Positions 8,307 through 16,963 of a stretch of 64,000 bases of DNA are shown here, piece after piece. A program made the translations under genes and the position numbers. The stretch's first letter is position 1. Each line of letters begins with the position of its first letter. The stretch spans positions 1 to 64,000 of the forward strand of contig JAIEQG010000020.1 of assembly GCA_019747905.1 (NCBI GenBank), given 5' to 3'. Source of the DNA: Burkholderiales bacterium (lineage in GTDB: Bacteria > Pseudomonadota > Gammaproteobacteria > Burkholderiales > Ga0077523). Under the pieces are notes generated by a model. The model saw nothing but the letters and a program-made list of their open reading frames with translations. It made no database searches and was not told the origin of the DNA.

Positions 8307-9086
8307 TCAGCGTGTCCTGAGTTTCCGCACTGCAAGGATCGGCAGGCGCAGCAGGAATCCGATCAACAGCCGCGTGTGCATCCACGCCAGCAAGGCGTTG
8401 TCGCGCACGTAGTTGAAATGCGAAACGCCGCCTTCGTCCTTGCCGAGGTACTTCACGGGTGCGTCGATGTTCACCGCCGGCAGTCCGCGCCAGATCAACC
8501 GCACCGCGGCCTCCACGTCGAAGTCGAAGCGCCGCATCCACACCGTGCGCGTCATGATGTCGGCGAGCGGCGCGATCGGGTACACGCGGAAACCGTAGAG
8601 CGAATCGTCGATCCCCATCCACAATGTTTCGAGATTCGCCCACCAGTTGGAGACGCGCCGGCCCCGCACGCGCAGCAACGGCGCGCTGGCGTCGAACACG
8701 GGCCGGCCGAGTACCAGGGCTTCGGGCCGGCGTTGCGACTCGCGCATGAAAGTTTCGATCATCGGTGCAGGATGCTGCCCATCCGCATCCATGGTGAGCG
8801 CGTGGGTGAAGCCGGCCTTGCGGGCCTCGATCAGGCCATGCAACACGGCGGCCCCCTTGCCGCGGTTCGTCGGCAGCACGAACACACGCAGATTGGGTTC
8901 GGCTCGCTCGAGCTCCTGCAGCAACTCGGCCGAGCCGTCGGTGCTGCCGTCGATCACGACCCAGACCGGGGCCCAGTGCGCGAGCGCATCCCGCACGGTG
9001 CGCACGATGAGTGGCCCGGTGTCGAAGCTCGGGATCAGGACGAGGTGGGTGGCGGACGGGCTCACGGGTTTGCGGGGCGAAACCAT
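8307..9086 (-). CDS. Family 2 glycosyltransferase (dolichyl-phosphate mannose synthase-like)
   Basis: 259 residues beginning MVSPRKPVSP. GT-A fold motifs are visible: LVLIPSFDTGPLI (Rossmann start), WVVIDGSTDGSAELL, TNRGKGAAVLHGL and the metal-binding DADGQHP. The end (ARMHTRLL...LRLPILAVRKL region) is hydrophobic and may touch the membrane. It would transfer a sugar from a nucleotide donor to a lipid or envelope acceptor. The frame is open further upstream, but that part lies inside the ATPase gene; the ATG at 9084-9086 gives a 25-bp overlap with the ATPase end, which implies translational coupling. Similar glycosyltransferases occur in aryl polyene clusters, but the link to the synthases at the window start is speculative. 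Confidence 0.82.
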   Translation of the reverse strand: MVSPRKPVSPSATHLVLIPSFDTGPLIVRTVRDALAHWAPVWVVIDGSTDGSAELLQELERAEPNLRVFVLPTNRGKGAAVLHGLIEARKAGFTHALTMDADGQHPAPMIETFMRESQRRPEALVLGRPVFDASAPLLRVRGRRVSNWWANLETLWMGIDDSLYGFRVYPIAPLADIMTRTVWMRRFDFDVEAAVRLIWRGLPAVNIDAPVKYLGKDEGGVSHFNYVRDNALLAWMHTRLLIGFLLRLPILAVRKLRTR

Positions 9087-11737
9087 TCGACCGCGAGTTT
9101 CTCCAGTTCGACCATGACGAAGACCAGCACGCCGACCAGCAGGCAACTCGACCACGCCATGGCATCCAGATCCGCGGTGCCGAACAGGCGCTGCATCGGA
9201 TGGAGGTAAGTGAAGCCGATCTGCAACAACAGCAACAGGCCGATCGCCGGCAGCGTGTAGCGATTGCCCAGAAGCAGCTCGCGATTCAGCACCGAGCGCC
9301 CGGTGCGCCGCATGTTGAAGAGGTAGAAGATCTCGCCCATCACCAAGGCATTCACCGCTGCCGTGCGCGCAGCCGCCTCGGACAGACCGCGCATCAGCTC
9401 CATGTAGTGCAGCAACAGGACGCCACCGGCCAGCAACCCTGTCACCAGTATCGTGCGCCAGATCAGCAGCCGCGACAGCAACGGCTCCTCCCGGGCGCGT
9501 GGCGGCCGCAGCATGATGTGCTGTTCCACCGGTTCGAACGCGATCACGAGGGACAACAGCGTCGCCGTGACCATGTTCACCCACAGGATCTGCACCGGCG
9601 TCACGGGTGCGGTCCATCCGGCCACGATGGCGATCACCAGAACCCCGGCCTGCGCGCTGCTGGTGGGGAGGATGTAGAGGATCGCCTTGCGGATGTTCTC
9701 GTAGACCGCACGCCCCTCCTCCACGGCGTGGGCGATCGATGCAAAGTTGTCGTCGGCCAGCACGATGGCGGACGCTTCCTTCGCGGCCTCGGTGCCCTTG
9801 TGCCCCATGGCGACGCCGACATCGGCCCGCTTCAGCGCTGGAGCATCGTTGACGCCATCGCCCGTCATGGCCACGACATCGCCGTCCCGCTGCAAGGCGC
9901 TGACGAGCATTAGCTTGTGTTCGGGACTCGTGCGGGCGAATACGTCCGCATCCTCGATCGCGTGGATCAGCTTGTCCGGTTCGATGCGGTCGAGGTCGGC
10001 ACCCGTCAGGACACGGTCGCCGTCGAGACCCAGGTCACGCGCCACGGCGCGTGCGGTAAGCGCGTGATCGCCGGTGATCATCTTCACCCGGATGCCCGCG
10101 GCATGGCAGCGGGCGATGGCGGCAACCGCTTCGTCGCGCGGCGGGTCGATGCTGCCGATGAAACCGAGCAGAGTGAGATTCTCGAGGTCCGCGAGTGGAC
10201 TGGGGTCGCCCGCGTCGCTGAACCGGGCCGCCACCGCCAGCACCCGCATGCCGCTGTCGGTGAGCCCGTCGAGCACCATGTTCCAGAAGCCCCGCTCCAG
10301 TGGCAGTTCGCCCGCAATGGTGAGCTGCATGGGACACATCGCGAGAACGGTTTCCGGAGCACCCTTCACGACGACCATGATGTCGGCGCCCGCCTGGGCG
10401 TGCGCTGTGGCCATCCAGCGGCGATCCGCCTCGAACGGGACTGCATCGATGCGCCGGGCGCGAGACCGCTCGGCTTCCACGTCGAGGCCGCTCTTGAGCG
10501 CCAGGGTGACGAGCGCTCCCTCTGTCGGGTCGCCCTCCAGGCGCCACCCGGCACCGGTGCGCAGCACCATGGCATCGTTGCACAGGATGGCCGCACGCAC
10601 CAATGCCGCGAGTGCCGCATGCTCGAACACGTCGACGCGCGATCCCTTGTGGCGCACTTCACCTTCCGGAGCGTAGCCCGTGCCCGTGACGTCGTACTCG
10701 CCTTCGAAGGTCACGGTGCGCCGCACCGTCATCTCGTTGCGCGTCAACGTACCGGTCTTGTCGGTACAGATGACGGTCACGGCACCCAGCGTCTCGACCG
10801 ACGGCAGCCGCCGCACGATGGCGTTGCGCCGTGCCATCCGGCCGACCCCGATCGCGAGCGCGATGGTGACGATGGCGGGAAGTCCCTCGGGAATGGCCGC
10901 CACCGCGATACCGACCACCGCCAGGAAAGTGTCGGCCATGTCGCGCCCGCGCGCGATACCGACGGCAAACACGCCCACGGCCGCGAGCACGACGGCGATC
11001 GTGAGGCGCCGGCCGAACCGGGCGAGCTTGATGCCGAGCGGCGTCTCGATGGTCTCGACCCCTGCGACCAGACGCGACACCGCGCCGATCTCGGTGTCGC
11101 TTCCGGTCGCCACCACCACGCCTGTCGCCTGCCCGTGCGTGACCAGGGTACCGGCCCACGCGATGTCCGCACGCTCGGCGATCGGGGTGGCCTCGGGTTC
11201 AGGCGCTACTCCCTTGTCGACCGGTGCGGATTCACCGGTGAGCGCCGATTCGTCGATGGCGGTCCCGTGACTTTCAAGCAGACGCAGGTCCGCCGCGACG
11301 CGATCGCCACTCTCGACGTGCACGATGTCGCCGGGCACCAGGTCCGCCGCGGGCACGGTTCGCCGCCGGCCGCCGCGAACCACGACCGCGGTCGGAGCGA
11401 GCATGCCGCGGATGGCCGCCAGCGCATCTTCCGCCCGCCCCTCCTGGACGAATCCGATGATGGCGTTCACCAGCGTGACGCCGAGGATCACCGCGGCATC
11501 GAGCACGTGTCCCAACAGGAGCACGACGGCGGCCGCCACCAGCAGCACGTAGATCAGGACGTTGTGAAACTGCCGTGCGAAGCGTCGGAACGCAGAACGC
11601 TGCGGTGGCGACGGCAACCGGTTGGGGCCATGGCGTGCCAGGCGCGCCACGGCCTCGGTCTCCGACAGGCCGGCGCGCGCGCTGCCGACATGCGACAGGA
11701 CTTCATCCGCCGACAGCGCGTGCCAGGCTTGCGTCAC
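9062..11737 (-). CDS. Cation-translocating P-type ATPase, type II (Ca2+/Mg2+-like)
   Basis: 891 residues. Order: cation-ATPase N-terminal domain (7-75), actuator with TGES (167-170), M4 with AIPEGLPA (281-288), phosphorylation site DKTGTLT with Asp326, nucleotide domain (KGAPETVLAMCP), hinge TGDGVNDAPALK, then C-terminal helices. It uses ATP to move cations across the inner membrane. The M6 segment reads NMVTATLL where classical calcium pumps have N..TD, so the transported ion cannot be assigned with confidence. GTG start at 11737; no strong ribosome site. The gene overlaps the glycosyltransferase by 25 bp. Confidence 0.92.
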   Translation of the reverse strand: MTQAWHALSADEVLSHVGSARAGLSETEAVARLARHGPNRLPSPPQRSAFRRFARQFHNVLIYVLLVAAAVVLLLGHVLDAAVILGVTLVNAIIGFVQEGRAEDALAAIRGMLAPTAVVVRGGRRRTVPAADLVPGDIVHVESGDRVAADLRLLESHGTAIDESALTGESAPVDKGVAPEPEATPIAERADIAWAGTLVTHGQATGVVVATGSDTEIGAVSRLVAGVETIETPLGIKLARFGRRLTIAVVLAAVGVFAVGIARGRDMADTFLAVVGIAVAAIPEGLPAIVTIALAIGVGRMARRNAIVRRLPSVETLGAVTVICTDKTGTLTRNEMTVRRTVTFEGEYDVTGTGYAPEGEVRHKGSRVDVFEHAALAALVRAAILCNDAMVLRTGAGWRLEGDPTEGALVTLALKSGLDVEAERSRARRIDAVPFEADRRWMATAHAQAGADIMVVVKGAPETVLAMCPMQLTIAGELPLERGFWNMVLDGLTDSGMRVLAVAARFSDAGDPSPLADLENLTLLGFIGSIDPPRDEAVAAIARCHAAGIRVKMITGDHALTARAVARDLGLDGDRVLTGADLDRIEPDKLIHAIEDADVFARTSPEHKLMLVSALQRDGDVVAMTGDGVNDAPALKRADVGVAMGHKGTEAAKEASAIVLADDNFASIAHAVEEGRAVYENIRKAILYILPTSSAQAGVLVIAIVAGWTAPVTPVQILWVNMVTATLLSLVIAFEPVEQHIMLRPPRAREEPLLSRLLIWRTILVTGLLAGGVLLLHYMELMRGLSEAAARTAAVNALVMGEIFYLFNMRRTGRSVLNRELLLGNRYTLPAIGLLLLLQIGFTYLHPMQRLFGTADLDAMAWSSCLLVGVLVFVMVELEKLAVEWFRPANP

Positions 11738-11779
11738 TTCTGCACTCAGCCCGCGTCGGGCTGTACTCTGGGCACGCAG

Positions 11780-11970
11780 GGCCGCAGGCCCTTCGGGGGG
11801 GGCGTCACCCCACAGCCCTCGCCGGGCCGCCCCAAGAGGGCTGGCCCCCCTGGGGGGAGGGGCCGCAGGCCCTTCGGGGGGGTCATCACCCCACAGCCCT
11901 CGCCGGGCCGCCCCAAGAGGGCTGGCCCCCCGGGGGGAGGGGCCGCAGGCCCTTCGGGGGGAGTCATCAC
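11780..11970. repeat. Three tandem copies of ~80-bp intergenic repeat (family B, inverted)
   Basis: Units anchored by GCCGCAGGCCC at 11781, 11862 and 11942 (periods 81 and 80 bp), each with CACAGCCCTCGCCGGG and CCAAGAGGGCTGG. They are the reverse complement of the family B units at 1515-1672, and fill the gap between the diguanylate cyclase end and the ATPase start. Confidence 0.85.
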
Positions 11971-11971
11971 C

Positions 11972-12976
11972 TCAAGCGACGGTGACGCGGTTGCGGCCAC
12001 CTGCTTTTGACGCGTAGAGGGCCGTGTCCGCACGCTGGACGAACTGCGCGGCGTCCTCGCCCGCGCGATACGCGGTCACACCGGCCGACACAGTTATGCT
12101 GCCGATGGTTTCTTCAGTCGACAGCCGTCGGATGCGGGTGCGCTCCACCTGAGATCGCAGTTGCTCGGCGACGCTGTGTGCGCCGTCCACGCGGGTTTCC
12201 GGCAACAGCACGGCGAATTCCTCGCCGCCGTAGCGCGCGACCACGTCGCGCCCCTTCACGGCGCTCTTCAACACCTCGCCGATGGCGCGCAGCACCCGGT
12301 CGCCGAAGACATGTCCGTAACGGTCGTTGATCTGCTTGAAGTGGTCGACGTCGAGCATCACCAGGCAGAGGCTTCCTTCCGCCACTACCAGGCCGGCCAG
12401 CTTCTCGTCGAAGCCACGCCGATTGACGAGTCCGGTCAGGCCGTCGAGCAGCACCTGCTCGCGCACGCGATCGAGTTCGCTGCGCAACTGATCGGCTTCG
12501 CCGCGGGTCGCGACCAAGCGCTCCTTGAGGCCGTCGAGTACCTGCTGCAGGTCGCGCGTATCGCGCAGGACCGATCCGACGGACTCGGAGAGGCGGCTGC
12601 CGGCGCCCGTCGCCAGTTCCTGACCGAAGCTCGTGAGGCGCTCGCTGAAGCGCGTGGTCTGCCGGTCGGTGGCAGTGGTGCTGTCTTCCACGGCGCCGAG
12701 CATGCGGCGCAGGTCGCCGTTGATGCGCTGTGCCTTCTCGGCTGTGATCTCGGCCACGTGCTTGTCGAACATCCGGCGCGTGATCTCTTCATTCAGCTTG
12801 CGGCCGTTCATGGTGAGGTGATCGACATCGCGCCGCAAGGCATCGTTGCTGCCGGAGACATACTCGTACCATACGGCGTAGGTCAGAGGATGGAAGGCAG
12901 CCTCGTGCTTCGACATCTGGGCAATGGCCAGTCGCAGCCATTCGGCACTTTTTTCGGGGGAGTCGTCGTAGGTCAC
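11972..12976 (-). CDS. Diguanylate cyclase (GGDEF domain)
   Basis: 334 residues. Residues 1-175 are helical with a coiled-coil region before the catalytic domain (QVLDGLKERL to DRVREQVL). The GGDEF domain starts at LLDGLTGLVNRRGFD (about 177) and carries the active GGEEF at 250-254, with MLDVDHFKQINDRYG for metal binding. The position of the RxxD inhibitory site reads KGRD, so product inhibition may be lost. It makes cyclic di-GMP in the cytoplasm. GTG start at 12976, 33 bp after lutC on the same strand, so read-through from the lactate operon is possible. Confidence 0.92.
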   Translation of the reverse strand: MTYDDSPEKSAEWLRLAIAQMSKHEAAFHPLTYAVWYEYVSGSNDALRRDVDHLTMNGRKLNEEITRRMFDKHVAEITAEKAQRINGDLRRMLGAVEDSTTATDRQTTRFSERLTSFGQELATGAGSRLSESVGSVLRDTRDLQQVLDGLKERLVATRGEADQLRSELDRVREQVLLDGLTGLVNRRGFDEKLAGLVVAEGSLCLVMLDVDHFKQINDRYGHVFGDRVLRAIGEVLKSAVKGRDVVARYGGEEFAVLLPETRVDGAHSVAEQLRSQVERTRIRRLSTEETIGSITVSAGVTAYRAGEDAAQFVQRADTALYASKAGGRNRVTVA

Positions 12977-13009
12977 AACGCTGCCTCGGAGTGCCTCAAG
13001 GGCTGGCCT

Positions 13010-13660
13010 TTATTCGGCGACCACGACCACGTGAACCCGATAGGGCCCGTGGGCGCCGAGCTGAAGCTGGCCTTCGATGTCGGCGGTGCGCGACGGCCCC
13101 GACACGAAATTCACGGCACGCGGCAACTCAACCCGTTCGCTTCGAGTGAGTGCCCAGGCCTCCTCCATCGCCTTGACGATGCGCCCCTGCGGGACGACGG
13201 CGATGTGCGTCTCCGGCAGGAGGCTGGTGGCTGCGGGGGTCGACGGGCTCGAGAGCAGCATCAGCGTTCCCGTCTCGGCAACGGCGAGGTATGTGCCGGT
13301 AATGCCGACCAGGTCATCACCGCGTGCGGCGCGGGCCTCGACCGTGACACCAGTCCCGTTCCAGTCAAGCTGCGCGATCTCCGGCCACACGACGGCGCGC
13401 ATCGGCAGCTTCATGTCCGCGAGGAAACGCGCGATGGCCCGCGGCACCTCCGCCATGGATGCCACATCGTCGACACTGCTCGACATGCGCACACACTGCT
13501 CGCGAAAGCGCGGGACGAGCTGCCAGTCCATTGCGGGGCGCGTGCCGATCGGGTGGAGCGCGATACGCCCTTCGATTGCGGCGCGCTCGGTTTCGTCCAT
13601 GGCCGGCAGCGCCGCGCGCGCGGCGCGGATGCGGGCGACGATGCTCTCGCGCGCACTCAT
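13010..13660 (-). CDS. lutC: L-lactate utilization protein LutC (LUD domain)
   Basis: 216 residues from ATG at 13658-13660, with the LUD domain typical of LutC/YkgG (RARLTAETGT-like segment here GTYLAVAETGTLMLLSSP, then TSLLPETHIAVV). Part of the LutABC complex that oxidises L-lactate to pyruvate. The start overlaps the lutB stop as TGATG, showing translational coupling; the upstream open frame is inside lutB and is not used. The third gene in the lutA-lutB-lutC order. Confidence 0.92.
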   Translation of the reverse strand: MSARESIVARIRAARAALPAMDETERAAIEGRIALHPIGTRPAMDWQLVPRFREQCVRMSSSVDDVASMAEVPRAIARFLADMKLPMRAVVWPEIAQLDWNGTGVTVEARAARGDDLVGITGTYLAVAETGTLMLLSSPSTPAATSLLPETHIAVVPQGRIVKAMEEAWALTRSERVELPRAVNFVSGPSRTADIEGQLQLGAHGPYRVHVVVVAE

Positions 13661-15054
13661 CAGCGTTTGCGCTCCGCGTAGAGTTCGCGGAAGGTCTTGC
13701 CTGCGGGTGCCGGCATGTCGCGACCCTCGGTCCAGCCGTTGCCGGGCAGGCGATGGATCACGCGATCGGCCCCCCCCATCGAACGACCGAGGCGTGCCGC
13801 GATCCGGGTCGCCAGGGCGTAGATGCCGGGCCGCTTCGCCACCCATGCCCACAGCTTGAGGCCGAGGCGTTCCTGCCACGGACGCAAGCCTCGGTCGACC
13901 TGCTTCTCGCGCAGCTTGCGCATGAGATCGGGCAGTGGAATCTTCACCGGGCACACGACACCGCACTGATTGCACAGTGTCGCGGCGTTCGGCAGGTCAA
14001 TGGCGTTCTCGAGGCCGATGTAATTGGGTGTCAGCACGGAACCGATCGGACCCGGGTAGACCCACCCGTAGGCGTGGCCACCGATGTTCTGGTACACCGG
14101 GCAGTGGTTCATGCAGGCGCCGCAGCGGATGCAGCGCAGCGCCTCCTGCATGTCGGTGCCGAGCAGTCTGGTGCGGCCAGCGTCGACGATGATGACGTGC
14201 ATCTCCTCGGGCCCGTCGAGGTCGCCGGGTTGCTTCGGCCCGGTGTTGAGAGTCACGTAGTTGCTGATCGACTGCCCGGTGGCCGAGCGCGTGAGCAGGC
14301 GCAGGATGCACGAGGCGTCTTCGAGCGTCGGCAAGACTTTCTCGATGCCGGTGATGGCCACGTGGACGCGGGGCAGCGTCGTGGTCATGCGGCCGTTGCC
14401 TTCGTTGGTGACGAGCATCAGCGAGCCGGTCTCGGCGATCAGGAAGTTGCCGCCGGAGATGCCCATCTCGCCGGACAGGAAGTGCTCGCGCAGGAACTTG
14501 CGAGCCTCCATGGTGAGCTCGCCGATGTCGGTCTTGCGCGGGGTCTTGTGGTGTTGAACGAACAGATCGGCCACGTCGTCGCGGCTCTTGTGGATGGCCG
14601 GCGCGATGATGTGCGACGGCTTCTCGCCGGCGAGCTGCACGATGTACTCGCCCAGGTCGGTCTCGACCACCTGGAAGCCTTCGGCCTCGAGCGCGTCGTT
14701 GAGGTGGCTCTCTTCGCTCACCATCGACTTCGACTTGATGATCTTCTTCACGCGCGTGGCGCGCGCGATCTCGATCACGATGCGGTTGATGTCGGCGTGG
14801 GTTTCGGCCCAGTGCACTTTCGTGCCGCGGCGGGTAGCTTCCTGCTCGAACCGGGCGAGCCACAGGTCGAGGCTCGCCAGCGATCGGTCGCGGATCGCGG
14901 CGGCTGCGGTGCGGATGTCCTCGAAGTTGTCGAGGTCGGCGATGCCGCGCGCGCGCGCGCCCGCGAGGTTGAAGTTGCGCATCGCCCGCTGAACCTTGGC
15001 GTCGTTCAGCTTGTCGTGGGCGCGGGATTTGAAGGTCTCGGCGGGGGCGTTCAT
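13660..15054 (-). CDS. lutB: L-lactate utilization iron-sulfur protein LutB
   Basis: 464 residues from ATG at 15052-15054. Contains a LUD domain (about 70-300, with ISGGNFLIAETGSLMLVTNEG) followed by two 4Fe-4S ferredoxin clusters: CIRCGACMNHCPVY and CNQCGVVCPVKIP. It carries electrons in lactate oxidation at the membrane. The frame stays open to 15144, but that extension translates a family A palindromic repeat and is rejected. Lies 141 bp after lutA, with the repeat in between. Confidence 0.95.
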   Translation of the reverse strand: MNAPAETFKSRAHDKLNDAKVQRAMRNFNLAGARARGIADLDNFEDIRTAAAAIRDRSLASLDLWLARFEQEATRRGTKVHWAETHADINRIVIEIARATRVKKIIKSKSMVSEESHLNDALEAEGFQVVETDLGEYIVQLAGEKPSHIIAPAIHKSRDDVADLFVQHHKTPRKTDIGELTMEARKFLREHFLSGEMGISGGNFLIAETGSLMLVTNEGNGRMTTTLPRVHVAITGIEKVLPTLEDASCILRLLTRSATGQSISNYVTLNTGPKQPGDLDGPEEMHVIIVDAGRTRLLGTDMQEALRCIRCGACMNHCPVYQNIGGHAYGWVYPGPIGSVLTPNYIGLENAIDLPNAATLCNQCGVVCPVKIPLPDLMRKLREKQVDRGLRPWQERLGLKLWAWVAKRPGIYALATRIAARLGRSMGGADRVIHRLPGNGWTEGRDMPAPAGKTFRELYAERKR

Positions 15055-15083
15055 CGGTTGTGAATCCGTGGATGCGAGGCTGG

Positions 15084-15173
15084 CCCCCACCCCAACCCTC
15101 CCCCGGCACAGCCGGGGGAGGGAGCCGTACACCCCTTCCCCCACCTTTGGTGGGGGAAGGTCGGGATGGGGGC
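15084..15173. repeat. Family A palindromic repeat (copy 2)
   Basis: Paired hairpin modules: CCCTCCCCCGGCACAGCCGGG and CCCCCACCTTTGGTGGGGG, ending GGTCGGGATGGGGG. It lies in the 141-bp gap between lutA and lutB and could form a strong RNA structure within the operon transcript. Confidence 0.85.
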
Positions 15174-15195
15174 CGCGAATTCCTGCAAGAACGAC

Positions 15196-15942
15196 CTACT
15201 CATCCGTCATCCCCGCCAGCATCTCGGCCACGTGATACACCTTCGTCTTCGTATCCCCGCGCCGCTTCAACCGCCCTTCGATGTTCAGCATGCAACCCAG
15301 GTCACCCAGCACCACGGCATCGGCGCCGGTCGAGGCGATGTCTTCGCACTTGCGATCGGCGATGCGGGCCGAAATCTCGCCGTACTTGACCGCGAAGGTG
15401 CCGCCGAAACCGCAGCAGTATTCCGGCGTGGCCATCTCCTTCAGCGCCAGGCCCTGCACCTGCCCGAGCAAGGCCCGCGGCTGTGCCTTCACGCCCATCT
15501 CACGCAGGCCCGAACAGGAATCGTGATACGTACAGGTGCCGGTGAACTTGCCAGGCACCCGCTGGAGCTTGGCGACATTCGCCAGGAAATCCGTGAGCTC
15601 GTACGTGCGCGCAGCGAGCCGCTCGACTTCGGCGCGATCGGAAGGGAACTCGGCCAACAGTTCGGCGTAGTGCGCTCGAATCATGCCGCTGCACGATCCG
15701 GACGGGACCACCACGTACGCGCAGTCGCGAAACTCCGCCACCACCTTGCGCGCGAGCGACTGGGCCGCCATCCGGTCGCCGGAGTTGTAGGCCGGTTGTC
15801 CACAACAGGTCTGCGATTCCGGCACCGTCACCTCGCAGCCGGCGGCTTCGAGCAGCCGTATCGCGGAAAACCCGATGCTCGGGCGCATCAGGTCGACGAG
15901 GCACGTGACGAAGAGGCCTACGCGCAGCTTCTGGTCGGACAT
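15196..15942 (-). CDS. lutA: L-lactate utilization protein LutA (CCG-domain oxidoreductase)
   Basis: 248 residues starting MSDQKLRVGLF at 15940-15942. Two cysteine-rich CCG domains are visible: TCCGQPAYN in the first half and YCCGFGGTFAVKYG in the second, which bind a non-cubane iron-sulfur cluster in this family. First gene of lutABC, divergent from an IclR regulator. The open frame continues upstream into the promoter region but the family N-terminus (VGLFVTCLVDLMRP) fixes the start. Confidence 0.94.
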   Translation of the reverse strand: MSDQKLRVGLFVTCLVDLMRPSIGFSAIRLLEAAGCEVTVPESQTCCGQPAYNSGDRMAAQSLARKVVAEFRDCAYVVVPSGSCSGMIRAHYAELLAEFPSDRAEVERLAARTYELTDFLANVAKLQRVPGKFTGTCTYHDSCSGLREMGVKAQPRALLGQVQGLALKEMATPEYCCGFGGTFAVKYGEISARIADRKCEDIASTGADAVVLGDLGCMLNIEGRLKRRGDTKTKVYHVAEMLAGMTDE

Positions 15943-16051
15943 CGGTGGATCGGGGTCTTGATGGAGTCCGTGGCGATCGCCGGAAGGCCGCACGCAGCGC
16001 AACTTTCGGCGATTCTCGATGCGCTCGATGATAGCACGCGACACCCTGCGA

Positions 16052-16063
16052 TCCGGCGCCGGA
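16052..16063. promoter_or_regulatory. 12-bp perfect palindrome between lutA and iclR-type gene
   Basis: TCCGGCGCCGGA lies between the two divergent genes, 20 bp before a candidate promoter for the regulator. A dimeric IclR protein could bind it. In GC-rich DNA such palindromes also arise by chance. Confidence 0.3.
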
Positions 16064-16082
16064 CCGGCGCATTGGCCGGCCC

Positions 16083-16111
16083 TTCGCGATGACGCCTTCA
16101 TCCTCTAGAAT
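16083..16111 (+). promoter_or_regulatory. Candidate sigma-70 promoter of the IclR-type gene
   Basis: TTCGCG (16083-16088) and TAGAAT (16106-16111) are spaced 17 bp. If used, transcription would begin near 16118, which is downstream of the first ATG at 16089 and argues for the GTG start at 16149. Confidence 0.4.
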
Positions 16112-16148
16112 CGGCGCCGTCGTCGCCTCGCCCGTGGGACCCGTTGCC

Positions 16149-16919
16149 GTGACGCAAGACAAAGGCAGAACGTCGATCCAGGTGATCGAGCGCATGATGG
16201 ACCTGGTCGAGGCACTCGCGGCGAGTGCGGAGCCCGTCAACCTGAAGCGTCTCGCGACCGAGACCGGGCTGCACATGTCCACGGCCCACCGCATCCTCGC
16301 GATGATGGTGGAGCACCGCATCGTCGATCGGCTCGAGCCCGGCCAATACCGGCTCGGCATCCGGCTGCTCGAACTGGGCCACATCGTGAAGGCGCGCATA
16401 GACCTGCGTACCGAAGCGCTGCCGTTCATGCGCACTTTGCACCACGAACTGCACGAGACGGTCAACCTGTCGGTGCGGGCCGGCGACGAGATGATCTACG
16501 TCGAGCGCACCGTGTCCGACCGGCAGGCGATGCGGGTGGCCCACTTGATCGGCGCGCGCGCGCCGCTGCACGTCACGGCCGTGGGCAAGATCTTCCTCCT
16601 CGAGGACGGCCCCGAGCAGTGCAAGGCCTACGCGCTGCGCACCAAGCTCGACGGCCTCACGCGCAATACCATCCGTGACCTGGGCACTCTCACCAAGGAG
16701 CTCGAAAAGGTGCGCAAGGCCGGATTCGCCTTCGACAACGAGGAGGCGGAACCTGGCGTGTCGTGCATCGGCGCGGGCATCCGCGATGACGAAGGCCGGC
16801 TGGTGGCCGGCCTGTCGGTGTCGGCACCCGCCAATCGGCTGGAGAAATCCTGGGGGCCGAAGATACGCGACGTGGCCGATCAGATATCACGTGCCATCGG
16901 CTGGACACCAGCGAGATAG
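16149..16919 (+). CDS. IclR-family transcriptional regulator, probable lut operon regulator
   Basis: 256 residues from GTG at 16149 (276 if the ATG at 16089 is used). N-terminal winged helix-turn-helix (NLKRLATETGLHMSTAHRIL) and C-terminal IclR effector-binding GAF-like domain (about 90-250, with APLHVTAVGKIFL and GVSCIGAGIRDDEG). Binds DNA as a dimer or tetramer and senses a small organic acid. It is divergent from lutABC, so it most likely controls lactate use, as lactate operons in proteobacteria are often under FadR- or IclR-type control. Start choice rests on the candidate promoter at 16083-16111 and on typical family length. Confidence 0.88.
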   Translation: MTQDKGRTSIQVIERMMDLVEALAASAEPVNLKRLATETGLHMSTAHRILAMMVEHRIVDRLEPGQYRLGIRLLELGHIVKARIDLRTEALPFMRTLHHELHETVNLSVRAGDEMIYVERTVSDRQAMRVAHLIGARAPLHVTAVGKIFLLEDGPEQCKAYALRTKLDGLTRNTIRDLGTLTKELEKVRKAGFAFDNEEAEPGVSCIGAGIRDDEGRLVAGLSVSAPANRLEKSWGPKIRDVADQISRAIGWTPAR

Positions 16920-16963
16920 AGTGCCCGCCCGACAGGCCCGCGCCCCCGGCGCGAGCCGAACTC

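Noticed and set aside
9917-12010. Long plus-strand open frame of nearly 700 codons
   Set aside because: Antisense to the P-type ATPase gene; composition rich in Arg, His and Gln from GC-biased third positions, no domain, no start context.
15055-15144. N-terminal extension of LutB
   Set aside because: It is family A repeat DNA; the conserved N-terminus and TGATG-style coupling fit the ATG at 15052-15054.
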